Positions 7,675 through 16,461 are shown, counted from the first letter of the stretch. The stretch is DNA of 64,000 nt from an uncultured Mailhella sp. (GCA_910578585.1 CAJTRG010000001.1:186001-250000); one strand, 5' to 3'. Program-made: numbers and translations. Notes: generated by a model not told the origin, from the letters alone.

Positions 7675-10113
7675 ATGGAACAAACAGAGAAAAAAAGAAA
7701 AGGTCGTCCTAAAAAACAAGAACAAGCCAAGGGCGAAGTTTCTCAAAATGTTGAAGAAAAAGTTACAGAACAAGCAGCACAGGAAACAGAAAGCATAGAA
7801 CCGAAAAAAGCCCGTCGCGGCCGTCCTCGTAAAGTAAAAACAGATCCGCTAAATACTGAGGCAAAAGCAGGAAAAGAAACGCAGGAAGAAAAAGAACCTG
7901 CTAGAGAAAAAACTGCAAAATCTCGTGCGCGAAAAAAGAAAACTACAGAAAAAATTCTCGCTATAGACGCAAAAGAACGAAAAGCTCTTACAGGAACAAA
8001 AGAGCGTAAGGCGCTCACAAGCTCCCAAGAGCGTAAAGCCCTTACCGGCACTGAAGTAAAAGAATTGCCTTATTCTGAACCCAGTCAAAATGTTCCTGCT
8101 GAATTTAAAACAAAAAATCTTGCTGTTGTGGGCACAAAAGATATTGCCGTAACCAGTGCAAAAGAAATTGCTTTGTCTGGAACAAAAGATGTTGCGCTTT
8201 ATGAACAGGGGCAAGTTGTTCCTGTTGAAAAGAGCAAAACTTCAAAAACAGCCAAAAAGCGCGGCAGAAAAAGTACAAAAGAAAGTGCTGCCCAAGAAAA
8301 CAGCTCTCCAGAAGAACAGCCAAGAAAAACAAAAGAAGTTGCTGATTTTGTTGCTGGTATTAATGGTGTTGCTGAATATAACGGCGCTGAAAGTTTGAGC
8401 TCTTATGGTGAACAGGCAGGTCTTGGTGTTTTGGGCGTTATTGATGAAGCTCCTGATGCTGATGCCATTTTACCTCTTGTGAATGATGCAGAAGCAGCTC
8501 CAAAGCCACAAAGAAAGCGCGGACGCAAGAAAAAGGCTGTTAAAGACGTTGCTGCTTCAGAATTTTCACCTATTGTAGAAGATGGCGAAATTGCCCGTAT
8601 TCAGGCTGAAGAAAATGTGCGCAGCGCCAAGAAAAGCAAAAAGGATGCTGCAAAGGCCGAAAAACAGGAACATGTGCGCAGAGTGCTCTATGTAAGCACA
8701 GTGCCTGATGAGCAAGTGGAAGTTGTTATTACAGAAAATGGCGTTGTCTCAGAATATTTTGTGGAAATGGCGCATCAAAGCAAAATCCGCGGCAATATTT
8801 ATAAAGGCATTATCAATAATATTGATACCAATTTACAGGCCGCTTTTGTGAATTTTGGCTGCGGTAAAAATGGCTTTTTGCAGATTGATGAAGTACATCC
8901 TGAATATTATCTTGTGCCTCATGATGATAAGTCAACAAAGTATCCGCCTATCCAAAAAGTTTTAAAGGCAGGGCAGGAAATTTTAGTTCAGGTTGTGAAA
9001 GAACCCAATGGCTCAAAAGGTGCATTTTTGACGACCTGGCTATCCCTGCCAGGACGTTTTCTTGTGCTGACTCCGGGGCAGGAGCAAATTGGTGTTTCCC
9101 GCAAAGTGGAAGATAATGAAGAACGTCAGCGTTTACGTTCACTTTTGGGCGGAATTAAGCCTGGTGAAAATATGGGGATTATTATCCGCACAGCCAGCGA
9201 AGGCGCAAGTAAAACCCATATTCATAAAGACTTACAATTGCTTAAACGTACTTGGAAAAATATCCAAAAGCAAGTGGTCAAATCTCCGGCGCCAAGCCTT
9301 GTTTATCAGGAAGCTGACCTTGCAACACGGGCTGTGCGCGATTATTTGAATGAAGATATTGACGAAGTTTGGGTAGACTCCAAGGACGTGCAAAAAAGTG
9401 TTGGTGAGCTTATCAAAGTTCTTTTCCCTAAGAATAAAGATATACTCCGTTTGCATGATGATAAAAAGCAAAGTCTTTGGGAGCATTTCAATATTACCCG
9501 TCAATTGGATGAAGTAACGAAAAGAGAAGTCAACCTTCCTTCTGGCGGACGTTTGGTTTTTGACCAGACAGAAGCTCTCATGGCAATTGATATCAACTCC
9601 GGCAAGAGCCAGGGCAAAAATAATTTTGAAGCTATGGTCTACCGTACCAATATGGAAGCTGTGGAAGCCATTGCGCGCCATTTGCGTCTTCGTGATATTG
9701 GCGGACAGGTTGTGATTGACTTTATTGAAATGCGCGACAAAGCCCATTGCAAAGACGTGGAAAATGCTTTGCATACAGCCATGAAGCGTGACCGCGCTCG
9801 CCATGATATCGGTAAGCTGAGCAGCTTTGGCTTGTTGGAATTGGTACGGCAGCGCACAGGCTCAAGCGTTATTTCCATTAGTTCTGAACCTTGCCCCTAT
9901 TGCCGCGGCACGGGCTTTAGAAGAAACCTGGAATGGCAGGCACAGGGCGTTTTGCGTGATATTCGCAGCAAACTTGCCGGAAAAAATGTACCAAGTACCT
10001 ATGTGCACCATGTTGAGCAGGAAATTGCCTTTTATTTATTGAATAAAAAGCGTGACCGCCTGAGTGATCTTGAACATGAATTTAATGTGAAAATTGAAAT
10101 ACATTTAAAGTAA
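7675..10113 (+). CDS. rng: RNase E/G family endoribonuclease with long basic N-terminal extension
   Basis: Single-strand endoribonuclease of the RNase E/G family (mRNA decay, rRNA and tRNA processing). The last roughly 475 residues are the catalytic part: an S1 domain from about 360, then catalytic Asp639 (AIDINSGKS) and Asp682 (VIDFIEM), and the zinc-link Cys740/Cys743 (CPYCRGTG). Spacings of 43, 58 and 3 residues equal those of E. coli RNase E D303, D346, C404 and C407. The protein stops soon after the zinc link, as in RNase G, with no C-terminal degradosome scaffold. Instead about 335 extra residues precede S1: AT-hook-like KGRPKK and RGRPRK near residues 9 and 49, short tandem repeats at about 100-128 and 146-174, and further KRGRK motifs. 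Calling it rng rather than rne is a judgement from the missing C-terminal tail. Confidence 0.93.
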   Translation: MEQTEKKRKGRPKKQEQAKGEVSQNVEEKVTEQAAQETESIEPKKARRGRPRKVKTDPLNTEAKAGKETQEEKEPAREKTAKSRARKKKTTEKILAIDAKERKALTGTKERKALTSSQERKALTGTEVKELPYSEPSQNVPAEFKTKNLAVVGTKDIAVTSAKEIALSGTKDVALYEQGQVVPVEKSKTSKTAKKRGRKSTKESAAQENSSPEEQPRKTKEVADFVAGINGVAEYNGAESLSSYGEQAGLGVLGVIDEAPDADAILPLVNDAEAAPKPQRKRGRKKKAVKDVAASEFSPIVEDGEIARIQAEENVRSAKKSKKDAAKAEKQEHVRRVLYVSTVPDEQVEVVITENGVVSEYFVEMAHQSKIRGNIYKGIINNIDTNLQAAFVNFGCGKNGFLQIDEVHPEYYLVPHDDKSTKYPPIQKVLKAGQEILVQVVKEPNGSKGAFLTTWLSLPGRFLVLTPGQEQIGVSRKVEDNEERQRLRSLLGGIKPGENMGIIIRTASEGASKTHIHKDLQLLKRTWKNIQKQVVKSPAPSLVYQEADLATRAVRDYLNEDIDEVWVDSKDVQKSVGELIKVLFPKNKDILRLHDDKKQSLWEHFNITRQLDEVTKREVNLPSGGRLVFDQTEALMAIDINSGKSQGKNNFEAMVYRTNMEAVEAIARHLRLRDIGGQVVIDFIEMRDKAHCKDVENALHTAMKRDRARHDIGKLSSFGLLELVRQRTGSSVISISSEPCPYCRGTGFRRNLEWQAQGVLRDIRSKLAGKNVPSTYVHHVEQEIAFYLLNKKRDRLSDLEHEFNVKIEIHLK

Positions 10114-10138
10114 CAAAAGAAAATTTTTTTTCCTTTTT

Positions 10139-10204
10139 GGGGGAATTATTCCCCCCACCCCCCTAAACGCAAATCCGCTATGAGTTATCACTCATAACGG
10201 GTTT
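10139..10204 (+). terminator. Two-hairpin element downstream of the RNase gene
   Basis: First hairpin GGGGGAAT/ATTCCCCC (10139-10146 with 10148-10155), then a C-rich run, then a second 15-bp stem with G-U pairs (10171-10185 with 10190-10204, loop TATC) followed by GTTTGTTTTT-like T-rich sequence. The second hairpin looks like an intrinsic terminator. The first recurs near 15.84 kb and 58.66 kb. Confidence 0.65.
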
Positions 10205-10236
10205 GTTTTTATGTAATTTTAGAATATTTTCAAAAA

Positions 10237-10506
10237 TTATTTTATCTCAATTTCTTTGGGTATCACATCACGGCCGCAGTGTTTGCAGACTTTGGCTTTT
10301 TTCTTAATAAGTTCAGCGCAGTGGGAACATTCAGTGTATTCATTGGCTTGTTTTTCCTGTTGATCCCCTTGAAGAAAGAGAAAAAGAATAGCAAAAGGAA
10401 AAACGAGACATAGCCAAAACCAGAAAACGGGGTTTTTACCATATTTATTTGCAAAAACACCGGCGATAAAGCCAACAGCAATGCCAATGAGAATATAATG
10501 AAACAT
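10237..10506 (-). CDS. Small membrane protein with C-terminal zinc ribbon (copy 1)
   Basis: An 89-residue protein with two hydrophobic segments (about residues 4-20 and 28-46) followed by a short linker and a zinc-ribbon-like tail with Cys60, Cys63, Cys74 and Cys77 ending in CGRD. The function is unknown. Proteins with a membrane hairpin plus a CxxC/CxxCGRD ribbon are common but uncharacterised. It is clearly paralogous to the gene 28 bp upstream, sharing ANEY, CAELIKKKA and VCKHCGRD blocks, so it arose by tandem duplication. The two are probably one transcript. Confidence 0.8.
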   Translation of the reverse strand: MFHYILIGIAVGFIAGVFANKYGKNPVFWFWLCLVFPFAILFLFLQGDQQEKQANEYTECSHCAELIKKKAKVCKHCGRDVIPKEIEIK

Positions 10507-10534
10507 AGGGTTTTCCTTGCGTTATGAGCGTTTT

Positions 10535-10831
10535 TTACATTTCTATTTCTTTAGTCGTAATATCGCGTCCGCAGTGTTTGCAGACTATAGCTTTTTTCTT
10601 AATGAGTTCCGCACAATAGGGACATTCTTTGTATTCATTGGCTTGTTTTTGTCTTTGTTGTTTTAATTTTTCCAGTTGTAATGCTTCCTTGTCTTCCCCA
10701 AGAATGAGAAGAGCAAAAATTGCAAAAGGAAATATTAAACAAATCCAAAACCAAAATGTTGCGTCCCTTCCATATACTTCGGCTAAAACACTGGCAATGA
10801 AGCCCGCAGCAAGTGCAATGAATATATACAT
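10535..10831 (-). CDS. Small membrane protein with C-terminal zinc ribbon (copy 2)
   Basis: A 98-residue paralogue of the downstream gene, with the same layout: hydrophobic segments at about 3-18 and 26-44, a slightly longer Lys/Gln linker, then Cys70, Cys73, Cys84 and Cys87 in a ribbon ending CGRD. Conservation is strongest in the ribbon and in the FWFW-CL-FPFAI membrane block, which suggests both parts are under selection. No substrate or partner can be named. Confidence 0.8.
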   Translation of the reverse strand: MYIFIALAAGFIASVLAEVYGRDATFWFWICLIFPFAIFALLILGEDKEALQLEKLKQQRQKQANEYKECPYCAELIKKKAIVCKHCGRDITTKEIEM

Positions 10832-10861
10832 AATTTAATCCATATAAATAATGATAGCAAA

Positions 10862-10881
10862 AAGCCCCGTAAAAGGGGCTT
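10862..10881 (-). terminator. Terminator of the anchored unknown gene
   Basis: Stem AAGCCCC (10862-10868) with GGGGCTT (10875-10881), loop GTAAAA, followed on the minus strand by a T-run. Confidence 0.75.
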
Positions 10882-10884
10882 CAC

Positions 10885-12492
10885 TTATTTTGCGCTTACT
10901 TCAAAAGTATAATTGGGAATATCATCCAATTCAATCAGTTCCAAGATGGAAATATCATCATTTAATGTTATTTTGCCCATAAATTTTCCTGTTGTTTGAA
11001 TGGTTTCAGTCAGCGCGTCAATAATTTTTACAATTTCATTACTGCCTATAACATCTTCGTTTTCAAGAAAATCTTGTTTTTGTACCTGCAGGAAATCCAG
11101 AATATCATCTTTTAAAGCTGCAGCAGGAAAGCCGGTTTCATTGGCGGCAACTTTGAAGGCAAAGTCGATAAGTCCGCTGTCAGCAAAGGAAACCTGCATG
11201 GATTTGAGACTGATATTTTTTAACAACTCTTCTGCTTCATCAAAGGACATATCATAAAGGAAAGGGTTATTATTGAAGAAAAAGGATGCCTTATCTTTAT
11301 TGAGGAATTTTCCTTTTGTTTCACCTGAAAGACTTGCCAGTTCATTGATGGAGAAATTGCTGTCTTGTGAAAATTCACCGCTTTCTTTTGTGTATACGCC
11401 GGTTTGGTCAAAGGAAAAGACTATGCCTTTAGCAAATTTTTCTGTGAAAAGTTCCAAAGATGCAGTGCTGACAATATCTTTCAAAAGTTCTTTGGCAATG
11501 GTGAGCTCAGAAAGTTTTGAATTTACTTTGAGCGCCGTATCATCTTCATCCAAAAGATAGGAAATTTCTTTGAGCGTAATAGGAGTTTCGGCAATTTCTT
11601 CAATTTCATTCAAATAAAATGCAGAATTTAAAATTTTCACTTCCTTAATAATGGGAGAAGCAGGGTAGTCAAAAAGCTGCTTGAGAAGCTGGTCAGAAAG
11701 TTTTTCATATTCATGTATTGTTGCAGGATTATTTTCAAAGTCACTGGAGCGTTCCAATGCATTTAATTGCATGATTGTTTGGGAGAGGTCTGCCAGATAT
11801 TTTGCTGTTGGCAGGGCAATATTTTTGAGGTCAACTTCTGCAATATTAAAATTGAGCGGAGTGCTCTTTACGTCAATATTGTGGTAAATAATATTGAATT
11901 TTTCCCCGGAATAGGCAGGAAGTTCAATATCTTTGAGGGTAAAGCTTGCTTCGCTTTTGCTGCCTTTGAAAGCCTGCATGGCAACATTTTGAATTTTTAC
12001 GCCATTGTGACGAATATCAAGAAGATTTTGGAAATATTCTTCGGAATAAGGAGCTGTGCGGTGAAGGGCAATGAGTTTGAGCAAATTCAAGAGAGGTTTT
12101 TCAATGCTTACTTTTTCTGTTGTGGAAACGAGTTCTTCATTGCCATAAGCATAGACAGTTGATTTAATTTTATTTAAAATGATTTCATCACAAAGAAGCG
12201 CTTTTTCTTCTGATTTTGCGGTAAAAGAATCCGCATTGATGCCTTTAATAATGATTTCTTCAGCGCTGTTGTCAATTTTTACTTCATTATCGCTGTAGGG
12301 GAAAACAACATTTTTGATAACCAGAGTTTTATCCAGGCAGTTATAGCTGACACCTGAATTTGTAATATTGTTGCGCTCAAGTGTTGCTTTGGCAATTTCT
12401 TCCACTTGGGCATTGATTTTGTTAACATAAAAATATCCGCCGCCAAGAATGAGAAGGAGTGCAATCACACCCCAAAGTATTTTTTTATTCAT
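10885..12492 (-). CDS. Membrane-anchored periplasmic protein of unknown function
   Basis: A 535-residue protein with a single N-terminal hydrophobic helix (about residues 5-22, Lys-rich start, then tyrosines), consistent with an uncleaved signal anchor facing the periplasm. The rest is rich in Glu, Lys, Ser and Leu, with alternating hydrophobic beta-like segments and no catalytic motif. The general look (one anchor, long acidic beta-rich ectodomain) recalls YdgA/DUF945 or AsmA-like proteins, but I cannot support a family call. It has its own downstream terminator and faces ctpA divergently. Confidence 0.75.
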   Translation of the reverse strand: MNKKILWGVIALLLILGGGYFYVNKINAQVEEIAKATLERNNITNSGVSYNCLDKTLVIKNVVFPYSDNEVKIDNSAEEIIIKGINADSFTAKSEEKALLCDEIILNKIKSTVYAYGNEELVSTTEKVSIEKPLLNLLKLIALHRTAPYSEEYFQNLLDIRHNGVKIQNVAMQAFKGSKSEASFTLKDIELPAYSGEKFNIIYHNIDVKSTPLNFNIAEVDLKNIALPTAKYLADLSQTIMQLNALERSSDFENNPATIHEYEKLSDQLLKQLFDYPASPIIKEVKILNSAFYLNEIEEIAETPITLKEISYLLDEDDTALKVNSKLSELTIAKELLKDIVSTASLELFTEKFAKGIVFSFDQTGVYTKESGEFSQDSNFSINELASLSGETKGKFLNKDKASFFFNNNPFLYDMSFDEAEELLKNISLKSMQVSFADSGLIDFAFKVAANETGFPAAALKDDILDFLQVQKQDFLENEDVIGSNEIVKIIDALTETIQTTGKFMGKITLNDDISILELIELDDIPNYTFEVSAK

Positions 12493-12587
12493 AATTTCCT
12501 CGAATAAGAATGTCTTTCTAATATATTTTGTTTTAAATATTCTGTCAAACAGGGCAAGAAAGATAATAAATTTTGCGTATAAAATTA

Positions 12588-12630
12588 TTGCAATTTTTGG
12601 ATAAAAAGTTTATACGAATGGTGTCGTATA
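12588..12630 (+). promoter_or_regulatory. ctpA promoter with a palindrome over the -10
   Basis: TTGCAA (12588-12593) and TATACG (12611-12616) are 17 bp apart. The -10 is the left arm of a perfect inverted repeat TATACGA (12611-12617) / TCGTATA (12624-12630) with a 6-nt spacer, so a dimeric repressor bound here would cover the -10 and start site. The ribosome binding site TGGAGG follows. Confidence 0.5.
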
Positions 12631-12644
12631 CTATGGAGGCATAA

Positions 12645-13931
12645 ATGCGTAAATTTATTCGATTGACTATTTGTTTTTCTGCTGTGATTGCTGCATTTTT
12701 AGCTGGCGGCACCTATATGAAAGCCGTGAGTGCGGATGTGGATTATGATTCTTTGCGGAGATTTAGTCAAGTTCTTGATATAATTGAACAATATTATGTT
12801 GAAGATGTAAAGCAGCCAGAACTTATTGACGGTGCTTTGAAAGGTATGCTGCAAGGGTTAGACCCTCATTCTGCCATGATGGATAAGGATGAATTTAAAC
12901 AAATGCAGGAAACAAATGTGGGTAAATTCAGCGGTATTGGCGTTGAAATCACCACTGTCAACGGCATTGTGACTGTTGTTACTCCTATTGAAGATACGCC
13001 TGCTTACAAGGCTGGAATTTTGGCAGGTGACCAAATTCTTTCCATTGACGGCAAATTCACTGACCAAATGACCTTATCCGAGGCTGCCAACCTTATGCGC
13101 GGCAAAAAAGGTACAGAACTTACTTTGCTCATTTTGCATAAAAATTCCAATGCGCCTGTATCCGTGAAATTAAAACGTGATGATATCCCGTATCATACCG
13201 TCAAAGTAAAAGAACTCGAAAATGGCTATTTCTGGGTTCGCCTGACTCGTTTTAGTGAAAATACCTTTGCAGATTTGAGAAAAGAAATTGATAAAGTAAA
13301 TAAAAAGAATGAAAAAGCCGCAATCAGGGGCTTAATCCTTGATATGCGCAATAACCCCGGCGGACTTGTGGATTCAGCGATTAATATTGCAGATATGTTC
13401 CTTGAAGACGGTGTGATTATGTCCATGAAAGGGCGTGACGGCAACGATGAGCTGGAATATAAAGCGCAAAAGCAGGATGATGATATCAAAGCTCCGCTTG
13501 TTGTGCTTGTGAATGCTGGTTCTGCATCAGCTTCTGAAATTGTCGCCGGCGCACTCCACGACCAAAAACGCGCGCTGATTGTTGGGGAAAGAACTTTTGG
13601 CAAGGGCTCTGTGCAAAATGTTATTCCTTTGCCGGACGGAACAGGCTTGAAATTGACTGTTGCCCTTTATTATACTCCATCTGGAAAATCTATCCAGGCT
13701 GAAGGCATTGTTCCGGATTTTGAAGTATTGTGGGAAAGCCCGCGTAAAGCAGAAGACAGTTTTTCTGTACGTGAAAAGGATTTAACCAGACATCTTGAAA
13801 CAAATCCTGCAAAAGAAACAGCTAAACTGCCTCAAGATATAGAAAGCAAAGAACTTTTAGAAAAAGACAATCAATTGCGTGTTGCCTTGCAGTTGGTAAA
13901 GTCTTTGCCTACTATTCAAAAAATTAAATAG
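12645..13931 (+). CDS. ctpA: Carboxyl-terminal processing protease (S41 family)
   Basis: Periplasmic serine protease that cleaves non-polar C-termini of envelope proteins. The 428 residues begin with a signal peptide or anchor (basic start, hydrophobic 8-22). A PDZ domain (about 85-170, FSGIGVEI) follows, then the S41 core. The catalytic dyad is visible: Ser295 in GSASASE and Lys320 in FGKGSVQ, 25 residues apart as in E. coli Prc (S430/K455), with Gln324 in place. The start is fixed by TGGAGG 7-8 bp upstream. A strong terminator after the stop separates it from the deacetylase gene, although CtpA and divergent deacetylases are often neighbours. Confidence 0.95.
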   Translation: MRKFIRLTICFSAVIAAFLAGGTYMKAVSADVDYDSLRRFSQVLDIIEQYYVEDVKQPELIDGALKGMLQGLDPHSAMMDKDEFKQMQETNVGKFSGIGVEITTVNGIVTVVTPIEDTPAYKAGILAGDQILSIDGKFTDQMTLSEAANLMRGKKGTELTLLILHKNSNAPVSVKLKRDDIPYHTVKVKELENGYFWVRLTRFSENTFADLRKEIDKVNKKNEKAAIRGLILDMRNNPGGLVDSAINIADMFLEDGVIMSMKGRDGNDELEYKAQKQDDDIKAPLVVLVNAGSASASEIVAGALHDQKRALIVGERTFGKGSVQNVIPLPDGTGLKLTVALYYTPSGKSIQAEGIVPDFEVLWESPRKAEDSFSVREKDLTRHLETNPAKETAKLPQDIESKELLEKDNQLRVALQLVKSLPTIQKIK

Positions 13932-13969
13932 TTGAAACATAGACAGAAACAGAGTTTTTGTTTAATATG

Positions 13970-13997
13970 GGGACTTGTGAAAGCAAGTCCCTTTTTT
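13970..13997 (+). terminator. Terminator after ctpA
   Basis: Perfect 8-bp stem GGGACTTG (13970-13977) / CAAGTCCC (13984-13991) followed by six T. Confidence 0.85.
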
Positions 13998-14021
13998 AGT
14001 GTAAAGCTGTCAGAGTAAAGC

Positions 14022-15386
14022 ATGAAGTGGTTTAGTGATATAGTTGAGAATAAAAAATCCATCTTGGCAGGAACAAAACGCATTTTAACAGGTTTTTTGT
14101 TTTTTGTGTTTTGTTTATCTGTGTATTTTGGTTTTTCAGCACTTTTATCACAGTTTTTTTATGAAAAAAGCTCAGCTGTGCAAAATCAGGAAAATTTACC
14201 TGTTGAAAAAAGTTCTGCTCAACAAAAGAATGATTTATTAACGCATAAAAGTTTTTATGAAGCTTCTGATATGTTCTTTTCAGCCTATGTTGCTGACCAT
14301 GATCCCGCTCCTGACTTAGAAACTAAAATTCATGCATTATATCAGTATGATCAGGAATTTTTATCTGCTGTGCGCACTGTTCATCAGGCGCTTGATATGT
14401 TTTTGAAAAAGGAAATTCCTGCCAAGGCACTTGTTTATGCGGATAGTGGTGTTCATTTTACGCAGGAAAATAAGGCATATCCTTTTGTTGTCTATCAGTT
14501 GGTTCATCCTGAAACACCTGAATATATGTATTTTTTAGAAGATGAAAATGAGGCGTTTTTTGAGAAATTAAAAAATTATTTGAAAGCGCAAAATCTTTCT
14601 TGTTCCGTGCATTTTGAAAACAGTTTTTATTATGTTGCGTATAAAGGGCAAATTACCCATGTTATACGTTTGAAGGAATTACGGGAACGAACTGCTGTTT
14701 TTAGTTTGCTGAACAGCTATAAGTCTTTTATTACGCTTATTTTGGATGATGCAGGAGAGAATTTGCCGCTGGCGAAAGAGTGTATGGACTTGCCCTATCC
14801 TGTTATTTTTTCCATTTGGCCGCATTCTACCCATGCTGCAACCGTGGCAGTGCTTGCCCATGAAAAAGGTTTGCCTGTGTATTTGCACCAGCCCATGGAA
14901 GCTTTGCCCCGCAACAGGCAGGCTGTGGATATAGGGTCAAAAGGTCTTTATACTTCCATGAGTTATGAAAAAATGCGTGAAGTGCTGGCCCAAAATATCC
15001 TTTCAATTCCCTATGCGCAAGGGGTGAATAATCATATGGGCTCAAAATTTTCTTTGGATGAGAATGCAATTATAAAATTTTATAAAGCAATTCAAGAAAT
15101 TAAGCCTTATTTCTTCGTACTTGACAGTTTGACTGCACCGCAGTCAAAACTGTATCGTATTGGGAAAGAGAATGGATTTTTGGTTGCAAAACGGGACTTT
15201 TTCATAGATAATGAAGCCGATAAAAATTCTGTTTTGCATGAACTTGATCGTGCTTATGAGTTATCCAAAAAACATAAACGCATTGTTATTATCGGGCATG
15301 TACGAAAAACTACTGTGCAGGCTTTGAAAGAATGGCAGGCGTATAAAGATCAGGATATTGTTTTTTCATTGCCGTCAACATTTTAG
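14022..15386 (+). CDS. Divergent polysaccharide deacetylase family protein (YibQ-like)
   Basis: A 454-residue envelope protein with one N-terminal transmembrane helix (about residues 22-46) and a periplasmic domain. The C-terminal 220 residues carry the divergent deacetylase (YibQ/DUF610) pattern: ITLILDDAG (Asp-Asp pair), PVIFSIWPHS, VYLHQPMEA, GVNNHMGSKF, FFVLDSLT and IGHVR near the end. These keep the NodB-fold Asp and His positions, but substrate and activity are unproven for the family. The region 60-210 between helix and catalytic domain is unassigned. ndk starts 8 bp after the stop, so the two share a transcript. Confidence 0.88.
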   Translation: MKWFSDIVENKKSILAGTKRILTGFLFFVFCLSVYFGFSALLSQFFYEKSSAVQNQENLPVEKSSAQQKNDLLTHKSFYEASDMFFSAYVADHDPAPDLETKIHALYQYDQEFLSAVRTVHQALDMFLKKEIPAKALVYADSGVHFTQENKAYPFVVYQLVHPETPEYMYFLEDENEAFFEKLKNYLKAQNLSCSVHFENSFYYVAYKGQITHVIRLKELRERTAVFSLLNSYKSFITLILDDAGENLPLAKECMDLPYPVIFSIWPHSTHAATVAVLAHEKGLPVYLHQPMEALPRNRQAVDIGSKGLYTSMSYEKMREVLAQNILSIPYAQGVNNHMGSKFSLDENAIIKFYKAIQEIKPYFFVLDSLTAPQSKLYRIGKENGFLVAKRDFFIDNEADKNSVLHELDRAYELSKKHKRIVIIGHVRKTTVQALKEWQAYKDQDIVFSLPSTF

Positions 15387-15394
15387 GAGGAGCT

Positions 15395-15814
15395 ATGCAA
15401 TATAGTTTTGGGATCATAAAACCAGATGCTATGCAAAAAAAGTATTATGGAAAAATTTTAGACGATATTGCAAGTGCTGGCTATAAATTGATTGGGCTAA
15501 AGCTTTTTCATTTGACAGAAGAAAAAGCTAAAAATTTTTATGCAAAGCATGAAAATAAACCTTTTTTTGATGAGCTTATCCACTACATGTGTTTAAGTCC
15601 CGTGCTTTGCTTTGTGGTGCAAAAAGAAAATGCTATCAATGATTTTAGGGCATTGGTGGGGAATACCGATCCTAAACTTGCTGAAAAAAATACCTTGCGG
15701 GCAAAATATGGACAGGATCTGTCTGCTAACGCTATCCATGCTTCTGACAGTGAAGCAAGCTTTGACCGGGAATGGCGCTTTTTCTTTACAGAAAATGAGC
15801 TTTACTTTCAATAG
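15395..15814 (+). CDS. ndk: Nucleoside diphosphate kinase
   Basis: Transfers the gamma-phosphate of ATP to NDPs through a phospho-histidine. The 139 residues show IIKPDA with Lys9, the NTDP loop, and the active-site NAIHASDS with His115, followed by the FF-E C-terminus. Length is normal. An AGGAGG-type ribosome binding site overlaps the stop of the upstream deacetylase gene and gives a confident start. A G5/C5 hairpin terminator lies downstream, where it meets convergent ssb. Confidence 0.97.
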   Translation: MQYSFGIIKPDAMQKKYYGKILDDIASAGYKLIGLKLFHLTEEKAKNFYAKHENKPFFDELIHYMCLSPVLCFVVQKENAINDFRALVGNTDPKLAEKNTLRAKYGQDLSANAIHASDSEASFDREWRFFFTENELYFQ

Positions 15815-15843
15815 GTTATTCGTTTAGGCTTATTTTTTTCTTT

Positions 15844-15862
15844 GGGGGAGATTATCTCCCCC
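15844..15862. terminator. Bidirectional terminator between ndk and ssb
   Basis: GGGGGAGA (15844-15851) pairs perfectly with TCTCCCCC (15855-15862). A T-rich stretch lies upstream and an A-rich stretch downstream, so it can stop both convergent transcripts. It is a member of the recurrent G5/C5 hairpin group in this window. Confidence 0.75.
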
Positions 15863-15884
15863 CAAGAAAAATAAAAAATGTATG

Positions 15885-16343
15885 CTAAAATGGTGCGTCG
15901 TCCATGTCGCTGGCTTCGCTGGGGAATGGGGAACCGTAGTCTTCCATGGGTTCCTGACGAGTATTTTTTGCTCTTGGTGCAGATTGCTGCGGAGCAAAAT
16001 CATCAGAATTTCTATCTCCTTTCTTATCCAGAAAGCGAACGGTATTGGCAACAATTTCAGTAGAAAAACGATCCTGGCCCTGCTGATCCTGCCATTTTCT
16101 TGTTTGGATGCGTCCTTCAACGTAAACAAGGCTGCCTTTGCTCAAATATTGTGAGCAGTTTTCAGCAGCGCGCTGGAAAACAATCACTCTATGCCATTCT
16201 GTTTTTTCCACTCTGTTGCCGTCACGGTCCTGATAGCTTTCGTCAGTGGCAATATTAAGCGTGGTGACAGGTATACCTGTTTGTGTGTATTTCAGTTCTG
16301 GTTCGCGACCTAATCGTCCAATAATCATTGCTTTGTTTAACAT
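15885..16343 (-). CDS. ssb: Single-stranded DNA-binding protein
   Basis: A 152-residue homotetrameric OB-fold protein that coats ssDNA in replication, recombination and repair. The OB fold occupies residues 1-105 (NKAMIIGRLGREPELKYT, WHRVIVF, YVEGRIQTRKW). A Gln/Ala/Arg-rich linker follows, and the protein ends in the conserved acidic tail MDDAPF that docks partner proteins. It has its own promoter and is divergent from cysS. Confidence 0.97.
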   Translation of the reverse strand: MLNKAMIIGRLGREPELKYTQTGIPVTTLNIATDESYQDRDGNRVEKTEWHRVIVFQRAAENCSQYLSKGSLVYVEGRIQTRKWQDQQGQDRFSTEIVANTVRFLDKKGDRNSDDFAPQQSAPRAKNTRQEPMEDYGSPFPSEASDMDDAPF

Positions 16344-16372
16344 AATTCGTGCTCCGATATAATTTACAAAAA

Positions 16373-16400
16373 AGTATACTTGAAATAAAAAAAATTACAA
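16373..16400 (-). promoter_or_regulatory. Sigma-70 promoter for ssb
   Basis: On the minus strand TTGTAA (16395-16400) and TATACT (16373-16378) are separated by 16 bp, about 30 bp upstream of the ssb start. Confidence 0.6.
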
Positions 16401-16461
16401 TAAAAAAGAAAAAAAGTAAATTTTATCCATTAATAAAGCATATTACAAAAATGGCTTTTCT

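Noticed and set aside
7743..8214. Long antisense ORFs opposite the RNase N-terminal extension
   Set aside because: They are Phe/Ser/Arg-rich shadows of the Lys/Glu/Ala-rich repeats, with no start site or family.
9232..9804. 190-codon minus-strand ORF inside the RNase catalytic region
   Set aside because: The sense frame is a confident, conserved catalytic domain; the antisense product resembles nothing.
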